Source: Candidatus Viridilinea halotolerans
GTDB taxonomy: Bacteria; Chloroflexota; Chloroflexia; Chloroflexales; Chloroflexaceae
NCBI GenBank assembly: GCA_003934145.1
Contig: RSAS01000695.1
Coordinates: 1 to 35,123, forward strand
Length of the DNA stretch: 35,123 bases
Direction of reading: 5' to 3'
Made by a program: the position numbers and the translations under genes. How positions within the stretch are numbered: the stretch's first letter is position 1; each line of letters starts with the position of its first letter. Below, one piece after another: positions 15,301 to 24,393 of the stretch. Below the pieces are notes generated by a model. The model was not told the origin of the DNA. It saw only the letters and a program-made list of their open reading frames with translations, and did no database searches.

Positions 15301-18300
15301 TTAGCCCCGATGAGGAGAGTTACAAAGAGCGGGTGGCCCAGTTGGTACGCTGTCTCAACGAGGTGATCGAGAAGCGCAAGGCGCTGCTCAGTGCCGCTGC
15401 GGTGGAGAGTATCTATGAGTACAATCAGGCCAATCCGCACAGCAGCCAACCGGCAATCCTCGTACTGATTGATCATAGCGTCGAGTTGATCGAGAGCTTT
15501 AGCGATGCCGGTGACGCCCCCGAAAGTGTTTTGGAGCAGTTCATTGCGCTCGCACGCCAAGCGCGGCCCTATGGCATCCACATCGCTCTGGCCGCCGGGC
15601 GTTGCGAGGATCTGCCGACCCAACTGCTCAATCTCTTTAGCGAACGCTTCACCCTCAAATTAGGTGAGGCCAGCGACTATCGCACCGTCTTGGGTAGCTC
15701 CGTTGCCGAGATTGGTGATATTCCCGGACGCGGCTATGCCCGTATCGGCATGCAAGCCTTGGCCTTCCAAGTTGCACAGCCCCTCGATCTGCGCCGCCAA
15801 AATGGCCCAGCCGCGAATGAATTGCAAGAACTGGAACAGCTCGTCCAGACGATGAGCAAAGAGGCCGCACAGCAAGTCGCTCGCGGGCGTCGCTTCCGCC
15901 CGCTTGTGCGCGTGGACGCCCTGCCCAAGAAGGTGTTGCTCCGCAATCTCTTGGCCGAGCAGCACAGCAGCCATTTGGCCCTCGACCAGCATTTCCTGCC
16001 CAAACTGCGCCAACTCACCCCCCAGCGCTGGGCCACTAGTACCCAACCCGACCAAGCCGATTGGTTGAGTATGAACCTCGGTGCGATGGCGGGTGGGCGC
16101 ACACGCATGCTGCGTTTTGAAGCCAAGGTTGATGGCGTCCACGCGATGGTTGCCGGTGGCACCGGGGCCGGTAAGTCCGAACTGCTCATGACGCTCATCG
16201 TTGACCTTGCCCTGCACTACGATCCCAGTGCCCTCAATTTTGTCTTGATTGACTACAAGGGCGGCGGCGCTTTTGCGCCCTTTGCCAACCTGCCCCACTG
16301 TGTAGATAGTATCTCCAACCTCAATCCCTCGGCGGTGCGCCGCGTCTTTATCGCCATTCGCGCTGAATTGGAGCGCCGTCAGCTCTTGCTGCGCGACGCC
16401 GGCGACATCGTCACTTACCGGCGTAAGGGCTACCACCAAGGGCCGCAGGGCCAGCCTTTGCCCTTCCTGATGATCATTATTGACGAATATGCCGAAATGA
16501 TCACCGACAATCCCGCCTTTGGTGCCGAACTCGACCGCATTACGCGCCTCGGGCGTTCGCTGGGGGTGCATCTCATTCTCGCTTCGCAACGTCCGGTCGG
16601 CGTGAGCGATCAGATGCGCGCCAATATCAAACTGCGCATCTGTCTGCGCGTCGAGGGTGTAGATACCAGCCGCGAAATGTTGCGCCGCGCCGATGCCGCC
16701 TTCCTGCCCAATGGCATGCCCGGACGTGGCTACCTCCAAGTGGGCAACGAGGGCATTGAGTTGATCCAGGTGGCCTTTGCCGGTGATCAGGATGCCTATG
16801 GCCAACTCAATGAGCGCGGCGAACCGGCCCGCTTCTACGAGGCGGTCGTGCAGATGGCGCGTGAGTTGCTGCAAGGCCCCATCCCCACTGCGCCGTGGCC
16901 GCCTTTCCTGCCCGCCGCCATGACCTTCGGTGAGGGCCAGCCCGACATGCCAGGCAGACCATCTGCCCCTTTGCCCCTCGTCGCCGAATGGCTGCACGGC
17001 CAACGCACGCGCTGGCCCAAGATTAGTTGGGACGACCAGTTCCTCCGTCCCATCGTGGGCCTCCTCGACGACCCCGCCGCGGCCTATCAGGGGCCGCTGG
17101 AGCTTAACTTGCCGCGTGGCCACGTCGCTATCTTTGGTGTCTCGGGGGCGGGCAAGAGTACCTTCCTCCGCTCACTAGCGCTTAGCCTAGCGACCAGCTA
17201 CTCCCCCTGGGTGGTGCAGATCCACGCGCTCGATCTTGATGGCCGCGATCTCGAAATCCTGCGCGAATTGCCCCACGTTGGCTCGATCATCAGCCCGGAC
17301 GAGCGTGGCTATGAGGAGCAGGTGCAGCAACTCTTTGGCGAACTCAGCGAGATGATGGACAAGCGCAAGGAGAGCTTTAGCAAGCAGCGCGTCAGTAGTC
17401 TCGTGGAGTACAACCTCAGCGGGCCAGGCGAGATGGTGCCAGCGGTGGTGGTGCTGATTGATAATATTGCCGAACTCTTTGAAGGCTTCAGTGCCAACCG
17501 CGATGCCGCCGAGAGTCTCCTTGAACGCTTTATTGCCCTGGCGCGCCAAGGCCGCCCCTACGGCATCCACTTTGTCATCACCGCGCCGCGGCCTGCCGTT
17601 CTTGGCAACAAGCTCTTTAACCTCTTTACCGAACGCTTTAGCCTGCGCATGGCCAATGCGGATGACTATAGCGCGGTAGTGGGTGGGCGCGTTGACAGCC
17701 TCGAAGAACTCCCCGGACGCGGAGTGACCCGTTTGAATGGGCGTATTCTGACCTTCCACGTCGCCCTGATGGCGGGCGTTCTCGATAGCGAAGGCCGCGT
17801 GCGCGATGAGGGCCAGTATGTGCAGCAGTTGGGCGAACGGCTCTGGCAGCCACTCAAGCGCGGTATGCGTTTCACTCCTCCGCTACGCATCCAGGCTTTG
17901 CCCAGTGGCGTCCTCTACCACAAGCTCCTAGAACGGCTCACCAAACAGCAATTCCAAGCGACAACGATCCTTGACGAGTTGCATGCGCTCGCCGCCACCG
18001 CGTGGGCGCACAACCAGAGCGCTGAACATGCCCATTGGCTGCAGGTCACCCCCGGCGTGATCGCGGGCGAACGGCCTCGCACGCTCACCCTCTCGGCCAA
18101 AGAGGATGGTGTCCACGGCCTCATCGCCGGTGGCACCGGCGCCGGGAAGTCGGAACTGCTCATGACCCTCGTGGTCAGCATGGCGCTCAACTATTCGCCC
18201 GAACAGCTCACTTTTGTCCTGGTGGACTTCAAGGGCGGCGGTGCCTTCAAGCCCTTCGAGCAGTTGCCCCACTGTGTGGATGTGGTCACCAATCTCAACC

Positions 18301-21116
18301 GGACGGCGGTGCATCGTATGTTCACCGCAATTGATGCCGAGATTCGCCGCCGCCAAGCGCTCAATGCCGCAACCGGCATGGCCGATATTATCGCCTATCG
18401 CAAGCGTGGCTACCATCTGACCAAGGCGCCCTATCCCCACCTCGTGATCATTATTGATGAGTATTCCGAGATGATTGATAAGAATCCGGAGTACCGCCAG
18501 CAACTCGACAGCATTACGCGGGTGGGCCGCTCGCTGGGCATCAACCTCTTCTTGGCTTCGCAACGCCCGCGTGGCGTCACCGACCAGATGCGTGCCAATA
18601 TCAAGTTGCGCCTCTGTCTGCGCGTGGAAGAGATTGACACCAGCCGCGAGATGCTGCGCCGTCCCGATGCGGCGCTACTGCCCTCCGTACCCGGACGTGG
18701 CGTCTTGCAAGTGGGCAACGAGGGCGGCGAACTGCTTCAGGTGGCCTACGTCGGTAACCCTCAGCCGGACTTGCGCGAAGCCGCCGTCCTCTGGCCCGAT
18801 CGCCCCGCCCCTAGCGTCAGCGTAGCGACCGAAACGCCCGTCTTCTATGAACGGGTGGTTGAACTGACCAGTCGTTTGGCCCGCCCCCTCACCATTCCGC
18901 GCCCCTGGCACAACATGTTGCCCGATCATCTGAGCCTCGAGTTGCCCATTCACGATGTAAAAAACCAGCGCACGTTCATCTTAAATCCAGATGTCACCGA
19001 CTGGATCAACGGCGAATGTGACCAACTCTGGCCGGGCGTGAATTGGCAACAGGGTGCCCTGCGCGCCCAGGTGGGTCTGATCGACGATCCCGCTCAAGCC
19101 GACCAGCGTCCGCTCTGTTTGGATCTGACGCGCGGTAATTTGGTAGTCTTGGGCGACACCGGCAGCGGGCGCAGCAGCTTCCTGCGCACCATCTTCACCG
19201 CGTTGGCGGCGACGCATAGCCCCGACGAGTTGCACGGCTACATCATCGATATGGGCGGGCGCAACTTCCGCAGCCTCGAACCGTTGCCCCATATGGGTGC
19301 GGTGCTCTACGCCGACGAAGATCACTTTGATGAGCGTTTGCAGCGCCTCTTAGAGATTCTGAGCAACAACGCCGATGAGCGTCAACGCATCATAAGTGAA
19401 GCGGGTTGTACCACCCTAGCTGAGTACAATACCCGCAACCCGCAACAGGCGCTCCCGGCGCTCGTGGTGCTGATCGATAGCTTCATTGTCCTCCGCGAGG
19501 GCTACGAGAATCTTATCGATAACAATCTTCTGCCTTTGGTGCGGCGGGCATTGTCGGTAGGCATCAGTTTTGTCGTCTCTTGTAACAGCCCCACCAGCTT
19601 TAGTTCGCGCCTCTACGCGCTCTTTACCGAGCGGCTCACCTTCAACCAGACCGATCCCGATCGCTATATGGACATTGTGGGACGCGGCGCTGGCCCGTTG
19701 GATGCCCAGCCAGGGCGCGGGTACTGCCGTACCGCCGAGGGGCCACTGCTCTTCCAAGCGGCCCTGCCGGTGGGTCTCCTCCCGGCTGAAGCCAGTCAGA
19801 CGACCCTGCGCAGCGAAGCCGAAGATCTTGAGGTCTTGGCGCAAGCGATGGTGGAACAGGTGACGCTACGCGGACGCCGCTTGGCCCCGCCCGATCCGGT
19901 CAAGATTCTCGCTGACCAGATCGCCCTAAGCGAACTACTCCAGAGCGTTGGCCCCGCCCCGGCTGGCTACGCACGGGTAGCCTTAGGCTTAAACAGCAGC
20001 CTCCAACCCGTCAGCATCGATCTGCAGCAGATGGGCCCCCACTTTACGATCATCGGGCCACCACTCTCGGGGCGCACCACCACACTGCGTACCTGGGCCT
20101 TGGCGCTTGCCCAACGCTACAGCCCGCAACATGTGCGCATGGTGCTGATTGACACCCAAGGGCGCTTCGCTGATTATGGCGGTAAAACACGCCTCAGTCA
20201 GATGTACCACGTTCTCGCCGAACTGAGCGAGGCGGAACAGCTTGAGAACTTGCTGCAACAGCTTGAGCAAGAGGCAAACGCGCTCAAAGAGGCGGGCGAT
20301 ACGCGCCCGCAACTCTTCATCCTAATCGACAACTTTGATGAGTTCCAGGAGTTGTTGGAGGCACAGAAGCAGACCAAACGCATGGCGCTCTTGGCGCGCA
20401 ATTTCGGGCGCTACGGCATGCACTTTGTCGTGGCGGGCGGCATAGAGCCGGGCAGCGGCGATCTTCGTCGGGCCATCACGGCCTCCGGCTTTGGCTTGGG
20501 CCTACGCACCGCCGCCGCCGTTGAAGGGCTGAAGGTGATGCGCATCCCGCCAAGCATCCGTGATCGTGTCTTGGCGCTCGGACGCGGCTTCATCGTCAAG
20601 GCGGGCCAAACCAGCCTGATCCAAGTCGCCACCGCCTACCCCAACGCCAGCCAAGGGGCCGAAGACGAGCCAACCATCGTGGCGCAACGCATCATCGCTG
20701 CGCTCGATCAGATGCAAAACCAGGTGCGTTCACGCTGGCTCGACCAGAAGAAGAAGGTAGGCTGGCTCTACAAAATTGCGGGCAGCACATCCCCTAGCGG
20801 CCCAACGGCACCCATGAGCGAACTGGAGCGGCTACGCGCCCTGCTCCAAGAGTATGCCCGCTACGAAGTCGCCGCGCTCCAGGCCGGCGAGCAGCAACGC
20901 GGCACTCTGCTGCCCCGCCTGCTCCAACCGACGCTCTGGCAGGATCGTGACGCGGTAATGGCCTTGGCACTCGATGTGGCGGTGGATCTCGTAGAGCCAG
21001 ACCTGCGTGATATGACCAAGCGCATGCTTACTGATGCAGCAAGCGAGAGCGATATGATTGATGAACTGAGCAGAAAGTTAGAGCCCCTCCGCAGCAACGG
21101 TTCCCCGTCAGCATAG
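12399..21116 (+). CDS. EssC/EccC-like type VII secretion ATPase with seven P-loop modules
   Basis: A giant 2905-residue FtsK/SpoIIIE-type translocase. Two membrane helices (about 36-56, 62-82) are followed by a basic stretch and an EssC-like domain (about 90-500), then seven tandem ATPase modules. Walker A motifs: GSTGSGKS (547), GASGWGKS (917), GGTGAGKS (1253), GVSGAGKS (1580), GGTGAGKS (1911), GDTGSGRS (2252), GPPLSGRT (2553). Walker B acidic pairs: DE at 656, 1362 and 2020; DH at 1025; DN at 1688; DS at 2360; DN at 2644. So modules 1, 3 and 5 look catalytic. Modules 2 and 4 keep the Lys but lose the Glu, and modules 6 and 7 have lost both. Modules 1, 3 and 5 share DxKGGGAF...LPHCVD. Family EccC/EssC proteins have three or four modules. 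The start at 12399 is chosen because an upstream ATG (12336) lies inside a repeat. There are no N-terminal FHA domains, unlike Firmicutes EssC. Confidence 0.93.
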   Translation: MPTPIDRPPRIQPELPIDQVEIPKPPTQEDAGWHQLVQVALPLVTIVGYVLVASLSGTGRNPWLLLPMALAVVATTIFSVYTYRRERRRRVEAEQAYNDRLIALSRDLHQAHEQQRRFYDYNYPDVQSAFTIASLARDHSQNAQHGTLRSIARLWERRVADEDFGLLRLGIGTLPSTVIYTLKDDEEVNSPLVRAARKLADDSRFVTDVPITLSLRQPAQEAAEANSGSDDESRFPIAPALAIAGQQEQVYAFTRAIVAHAVVFHAPTDLRLFVCAPQREPWDWIEKLPHCRDDEQATGQLFLDTHQATGQASEEDDEVHPKERFFEGLRKLLTQRQIRLQDREGNQDQGNATLPFCLVVVDMLDQGQNSPFGDLEADPAISILVAEGATLGASVIFLVNERSKAPSGCQAVLETEKTTPNTNSKFAQAALLHFRYAEVGVNTFRYVGLADYASLRFVRELADLLSQLDVRQGPGSNLPTTVPFLDLEGLRNLDALRTTAKQRWQSCETEDDRANWLRVPLGRMAGNKNRELVFSARRDGVHGIVAGSTGSGKSELLISLISGLAISYSPATINFVLVDYKGGGAFSEFATLPHCVDIITNLGADAVTRMFTAITAEMQRRQRLNTATRTKNIVDYRRKGYHRTHAPYPFLFIIIDEFAEMIADRAEYKTQLESITRVGRAQGVSLILAAQNPSGVTDQMRSNIKFRICLRVETPAASREMLRRTDAAFLPPGAPGRGYLQVGNENIELIQVAYCGGRNYASDTRAKVIWPQRGGGYDPNQDQEPPELYKAIIGVLGDLADKDHIPPQFAPWPRPLPTTLALSQRLLASDPRAKALTSERYLNDESQTLIRLGQPAEADLMLAPAINRWLDGTCGWVEPLDVTYTMRPVVGLIDDPYAARQLPLVVDLQRGHAVIFGASGWGKSTFLRTLAFSLATSHSPDHLHLYVLDLGGRSLNVLAGLPHTGALISPDEESYKERVAQLVRCLNEVIEKRKALLSAAAVESIYEYNQANPHSSQPAILVLIDHSVELIESFSDAGDAPESVLEQFIALARQARPYGIHIALAAGRCEDLPTQLLNLFSERFTLKLGEASDYRTVLGSSVAEIGDIPGRGYARIGMQALAFQVAQPLDLRRQNGPAANELQELEQLVQTMSKEAAQQVARGRRFRPLVRVDALPKKVLLRNLLAEQHSSHLALDQHFLPKLRQLTPQRWATSTQPDQADWLSMNLGAMAGGRTRMLRFEAKVDGVHAMVAGGTGAGKSELLMTLIVDLALHYDPSALNFVLIDYKGGGAFAPFANLPHCVDSISNLNPSAVRRVFIAIRAELERRQLLLRDAGDIVTYRRKGYHQGPQGQPLPFLMIIIDEYAEMITDNPAFGAELDRITRLGRSLGVHLILASQRPVGVSDQMRANIKLRICLRVEGVDTSREMLRRADAAFLPNGMPGRGYLQVGNEGIELIQVAFAGDQDAYGQLNERGEPARFYEAVVQMARELLQGPIPTAPWPPFLPAAMTFGEGQPDMPGRPSAPLPLVAEWLHGQRTRWPKISWDDQFLRPIVGLLDDPAAAYQGPLELNLPRGHVAIFGVSGAGKSTFLRSLALSLATSYSPWVVQIHALDLDGRDLEILRELPHVGSIISPDERGYEEQVQQLFGELSEMMDKRKESFSKQRVSSLVEYNLSGPGEMVPAVVVLIDNIAELFEGFSANRDAAESLLERFIALARQGRPYGIHFVITAPRPAVLGNKLFNLFTERFSLRMANADDYSAVVGGRVDSLEELPGRGVTRLNGRILTFHVALMAGVLDSEGRVRDEGQYVQQLGERLWQPLKRGMRFTPPLRIQALPSGVLYHKLLERLTKQQFQATTILDELHALAATAWAHNQSAEHAHWLQVTPGVIAGERPRTLTLSAKEDGVHGLIAGGTGAGKSELLMTLVVSMALNYSPEQLTFVLVDFKGGGAFKPFEQLPHCVDVVTNLNRTAVHRMFTAIDAEIRRRQALNAATGMADIIAYRKRGYHLTKAPYPHLVIIIDEYSEMIDKNPEYRQQLDSITRVGRSLGINLFLASQRPRGVTDQMRANIKLRLCLRVEEIDTSREMLRRPDAALLPSVPGRGVLQVGNEGGELLQVAYVGNPQPDLREAAVLWPDRPAPSVSVATETPVFYERVVELTSRLARPLTIPRPWHNMLPDHLSLELPIHDVKNQRTFILNPDVTDWINGECDQLWPGVNWQQGALRAQVGLIDDPAQADQRPLCLDLTRGNLVVLGDTGSGRSSFLRTIFTALAATHSPDELHGYIIDMGGRNFRSLEPLPHMGAVLYADEDHFDERLQRLLEILSNNADERQRIISEAGCTTLAEYNTRNPQQALPALVVLIDSFIVLREGYENLIDNNLLPLVRRALSVGISFVVSCNSPTSFSSRLYALFTERLTFNQTDPDRYMDIVGRGAGPLDAQPGRGYCRTAEGPLLFQAALPVGLLPAEASQTTLRSEAEDLEVLAQAMVEQVTLRGRRLAPPDPVKILADQIALSELLQSVGPAPAGYARVALGLNSSLQPVSIDLQQMGPHFTIIGPPLSGRTTTLRTWALALAQRYSPQHVRMVLIDTQGRFADYGGKTRLSQMYHVLAELSEAEQLENLLQQLEQEANALKEAGDTRPQLFILIDNFDEFQELLEAQKQTKRMALLARNFGRYGMHFVVAGGIEPGSGDLRRAITASGFGLGLRTAAAVEGLKVMRIPPSIRDRVLALGRGFIVKAGQTSLIQVATAYPNASQGAEDEPTIVAQRIIAALDQMQNQVRSRWLDQKKKVGWLYKIAGSTSPSGPTAPMSELERLRALLQEYARYEVAALQAGEQQRGTLLPRLLQPTLWQDRDAVMALALDVAVDLVEPDLRDMTKRMLTDAASESDMIDELSRKLEPLRSNGSPSA

Positions 21117-21135
21117 AAGAAGAGATGAGGCCGCA

Positions 21136-21786
21136 ATGAGTAGCGCCCCACGCCTAGAACTCCACATTGACGTCTTCGCCAAGCCCGATCAGGTAGCCAT
21201 GGCGCTATCCACGCTCACGCCCAACGAATTGATCGAGGCGATCCTGAGCGAATTTGCGCGCGATCTGGAATACCTGAGCGAAGAGAGCAGCGACTACAAG
21301 TTGGTGAGACGCGACGACGGCACCCCGCTGCAAGACGATCTACCGATTCAGCAGCATGTCAAAAACGGCACAGCCTTGCGCCTCATCGAGCGCGATCTGC
21401 CTATTCCAATGATGGCTAACCGTCCTAGCCAAGCCATCTACCTCCGTGAAACGAGCAGCCAGCGCCTCTACAAGCTGCACTGGTTGCCCGCCGTGATTGG
21501 CCGACGCGACGCGAGCGTCGCTGCGACATCCCCCCTCTTGGCGGTCGATCTCGGTAGCTACAGCAACGGCCTGCGTGTTTCGCGCCACCATGCAGTGATC
21601 TCTGAAGGGGAGCGTAGTGCTCACTACACCATCGAGAATCTAGCCCGCAGCAATTCGGTTGTCGTGTTGTGCGAGAATAAAAGGGTTACGCTAGGCCAAG
21701 AAGAGCGCCACCAGTTGCAACATGGCGATACCATCTACCTACCGAATAGCGAGTTGAGCTTCAAGTTTATCATCCGCGACGTGTAG
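21136..21786 (+). CDS. YukD-like ubiquitin-fold domain fused to an FHA domain
   Basis: A 216-residue cytoplasmic protein. Residues 5-87 (LELHIDVF...LTPNELIEAILSEF...DGTPLQDDLPIQQHVKNGTALRLIER) have the beta-grasp pattern of YukD/EsaB, the small ubiquitin-like protein of type VII systems and of the EccD N-terminus. Residues 100-216 form a forkhead-associated domain that binds phosphothreonine, with IGRR (122-124), the VSRHHAVI core (148-155) and Asn173 after ENLARS. It follows the ATPase by 19 bp, with GAGG five bases upstream, so the two are probably co-translated. In Firmicutes the FHA domains are at the N-terminus of EssC. Here the ATPase lacks them and FHA sits on the ubiquitin-like partner, as if the modules had been redistributed (inference). 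The FHA call is firm, the YukD call moderate. Confidence 0.78.
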   Translation: MSSAPRLELHIDVFAKPDQVAMALSTLTPNELIEAILSEFARDLEYLSEESSDYKLVRRDDGTPLQDDLPIQQHVKNGTALRLIERDLPIPMMANRPSQAIYLRETSSQRLYKLHWLPAVIGRRDASVAATSPLLAVDLGSYSNGLRVSRHHAVISEGERSAHYTIENLARSNSVVVLCENKRVTLGQEERHQLQHGDTIYLPNSELSFKFIIRDV

Positions 21787-21790
21787 CGAG

Positions 21791-21824
21791 GTTTTGTTTG
21801 TGCTATCATAACAGGCAACAAAAC
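21791..21824. promoter_or_regulatory. Inverted repeat upstream of the CHAT gene
   Basis: gttttgtt (21791-21798) and aacaaaac (21817-21824) form an 8-bp perfect inverted repeat across 18 bases, in the 61-bp gap between the FHA gene and the CHAT gene. It could be an operator separating the two halves of the cluster, or a weak terminator. tatcat lies inside the loop as a possible -10, but no good -35 is seen. Confidence 0.3.
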
Positions 21825-21847
21825 TCATTCCCAGCCGCAGGACTCTG

Positions 21848-24370
21848 ATGCAAATCTACGCCACTTTGACCATCCGGGTGATGCCTAAGGCGCAAGACCC
21901 TGGCAACTACCTTGCATTGCCCATGGTACAACCGGCAAACGGGCTAGATCGTGAACTTCCTGCGACGGATATGCGTTGTAGCTCCGATCAGCAGCAGGCA
22001 TTACGTGCGTGCCAACTTGATGTCAAGGCATATGGTCTTCTGCTTGGCCAGATGCTTTTTGCAGAGAGCAGCCTCCTTAAAGCACTTGATGAAAGCATGG
22101 CGGCTGCTGAGAGTCAAAATGCGCTATTGCGTTTGAGTCTTCAGCTTGACCAAGCGGCAACAGATCTGCATGCACTACGCTGGGAGACCATCTGCCACCC
22201 AGTAACTCGTCGCCACCTAGCTTGTGATGGGAGGATTCTCTTCTCACGCTTTTTGAGCAGCGCAGCGGGACGCAACATTAGTCTGCGCACGCGCAGTGTG
22301 ACCAAAGCGGTGGTAGCGGTAGCAGATCCACACGATGCGAAGGCGTGGGGGTTGGCACCATTTGATGCGCTAGCCGAGTTGCAGTGCGCTCGCGCGTCGC
22401 TGGCGGGACTTGATCTGGCCTTGCTCGGTGAATCGGCTAGGCCAGCCACCCGTAAGGCGCTACTCGCTAGCTTACAACCAGGGGTAGACATCCTCTACTT
22501 GATGGCGCATGGTATGTTGGCATCGTCTGAGACAGGGGTGACAACTCAGAGGAGCTTCTACCTCTACTTAACCGATGCGAAGGGCAACGCGTGTCCTGTC
22601 AGCGCCGAAGATCTGATACATGATCTAGCACAACTAACGAATCTGCCACGCCTAGCGATATTGCTCTCATGCGAGAGCGCCAACCCTGAAATTCCTGCTT
22701 CACTGGCACGACTGTTGGGCGAGGCGGGCATCCCTGCCATTGTGGCTATGCAGGGTGCATTTGCCATTGCTACGAGTAGGGTCTTTGTGCCGGCGCTGCT
22801 CGCTGCCTTAGCGCAGAATAGGCCAATTGACCAAGCGGTGGCGCTCGCCCGATCCCAAACATTGACCGCCGAGTGCCATGACTGGTGGATGCCCGCGCTC
22901 TTTTCGCGGATCAGAGATGGAAGAATATGGCAGGAAGAACCGCATGCATTGCGCTCACAACTTAAACGCTGGCTACACCAGAAGCAGAATCGCCTTCATC
23001 CAGAAGAGCTTGAGGTGTTGGCAACGGCACTTCTAGCCTGTCCGAGCTTACCTCAATTGCCGATAACAGAGATCGCTGATCTGATGTCACTCTGTCTTGA
23101 GTTACATATCTTGGATGCTGCTCATGGCTCTGAATTGGCTCAGCTTGATGCCACTCTGCGCGACTTGGGTCTTCTGCCGCTCTTGTCCTGGTCTGAGTTG
23201 ATTGAACTGCAACAGATGTTAACTGATCTGCCGTGTAGCGAGCATGATCTCGACGATCTCTACGTCAAGTGTCGCCCCGCTAGAACCTGGCCAAAGCCGC
23301 AAGGTCAGCATGTTGGCGATACGCTCCGCTTGATGCTGTGTCGCTTAGCGACAGCAGCCCTGGTGAAGCGGCAAACGCAGGTGCAACATCCGCTGATAGA
23401 CTTTGTGCGCAAACTGCTAGAAGAATTTTCGCAGCAGGTTGCATCAGTGGCTCTTACATTGGAAGAGTGGGAACAGAAGGTCAGCAGACGCCTTAAATTA
23501 ACCCCTCGGTTGAAGGCAGAGCCTGACAATGCACCGCTTGTTCTCGTAATTCAGCTCTCGTTCGTCCCTGGGACTGCGGATGTTGATCTTACGCAGCCCA
23601 ATGCCATCCAGCTATTTCTTGATGCTTGGTTGTTTCCGGCGATTGCACAGCCGTTGGTGCAGAGCCAAGCCTGTACACTGGAGGAGGCTGCCACGCATTT
23701 TACAGCGCTGGCTGAGCAGGCTCGTAAGCAGACCTCCAATACCCAACCCATTCAACATATCGAGTTTCTTTTGCCCTTGGAACTGATACCCTACGCATTC
23801 GATCAGTGGCCGATTCTCACCGGCATGCGCCGTCAACGCTCTCAACCAGTTGGTAGAGTATACCCTGTAGTGACACGCTCGCTGGATCGTCTCCTCCTCG
23901 CGGCGCAAAGTCAGGCTATTGTACCCAACTGGTGCCAGCGGTGGCAACAACTCTGCACCATCCAAGCAGCGGCATATGAGCAAGCTATGGTGTTGGTCGC
24001 TGATCCCAGTAGTTATAGCCTTGATGGTATTGATGGTGACCTGCGTAAGAGTAATACGAAAGTGTTGCTTCTCTTCACGGCGCTATCGTCTGCCGAATAC
24101 GAAGATCAGCTTGATCTGCTTGATACTGCGATTGACATAGGTTTACCCTCAATTCTCTTCACACGAGATCGTATTGGTAATCCTGTTGAGACGGCGCAGA
24201 GTATTTGTGCGGTCTTGACAAAGCAACTACTCGCCAACTTGCCCCGCTTGGCCCATGAGCAGCGTCTGGCAGCCAGCGATGAAGCGCATCATGGTCGTCA
24301 CTTGACTCTGCTCTGGGATGATCCTGATCGTTTGCCACCGTTGATGGTTTACGACAATGAACAACTCTAA
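21848..24370 (+). CDS. CHAT protease-VMAP-C conflict-system protein
   Basis: An 840-residue protein. Residues 1-360 include a CHAT (caspase-HetF-associated) peptidase domain, with catalytic His221 in YLMAHG and Cys275 in ILLSCES. It ends in the typical WWMPALFSRIRDGRIW. Residues about 370-630 are mostly helical and may include an effector-associated segment. From about 637 onward the sequence matches the VMAP C-terminal domain: FLLPLELIPYAFDQWPI, VGRVYPVVTRSLDRL, a PNWCQRWQQL block, and the closing HLTLLWDDPDRLPPL. VMAP proteins belong to vWA-MoxR-VMAP ternary systems, predicted to be conflict or immunity devices with a toxic effector domain. Here the effector would be a caspase-like protease. 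An AGGA lies five bases before the ATG. By eye the gene is less GC-rich than the ATPase gene, perhaps from transfer. Confidence 0.87.
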   Translation: MQIYATLTIRVMPKAQDPGNYLALPMVQPANGLDRELPATDMRCSSDQQQALRACQLDVKAYGLLLGQMLFAESSLLKALDESMAAAESQNALLRLSLQLDQAATDLHALRWETICHPVTRRHLACDGRILFSRFLSSAAGRNISLRTRSVTKAVVAVADPHDAKAWGLAPFDALAELQCARASLAGLDLALLGESARPATRKALLASLQPGVDILYLMAHGMLASSETGVTTQRSFYLYLTDAKGNACPVSAEDLIHDLAQLTNLPRLAILLSCESANPEIPASLARLLGEAGIPAIVAMQGAFAIATSRVFVPALLAALAQNRPIDQAVALARSQTLTAECHDWWMPALFSRIRDGRIWQEEPHALRSQLKRWLHQKQNRLHPEELEVLATALLACPSLPQLPITEIADLMSLCLELHILDAAHGSELAQLDATLRDLGLLPLLSWSELIELQQMLTDLPCSEHDLDDLYVKCRPARTWPKPQGQHVGDTLRLMLCRLATAALVKRQTQVQHPLIDFVRKLLEEFSQQVASVALTLEEWEQKVSRRLKLTPRLKAEPDNAPLVLVIQLSFVPGTADVDLTQPNAIQLFLDAWLFPAIAQPLVQSQACTLEEAATHFTALAEQARKQTSNTQPIQHIEFLLPLELIPYAFDQWPILTGMRRQRSQPVGRVYPVVTRSLDRLLLAAQSQAIVPNWCQRWQQLCTIQAAAYEQAMVLVADPSSYSLDGIDGDLRKSNTKVLLLFTALSSAEYEDQLDLLDTAIDIGLPSILFTRDRIGNPVETAQSICAVLTKQLLANLPRLAHEQRLAASDEAHHGRHLTLLWDDPDRLPPLMVYDNEQL

Positions 24371-24393
24371 GTAATGAAAGATCAACAAAAGCT

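Noticed and set aside
12399-21116. Seven ATPase modules as an assembly or sequencing duplication
   Set aside because: The modules differ in sequence, in Walker motifs and in spacing (301-370 residues), so they are old duplications and not a copied read.
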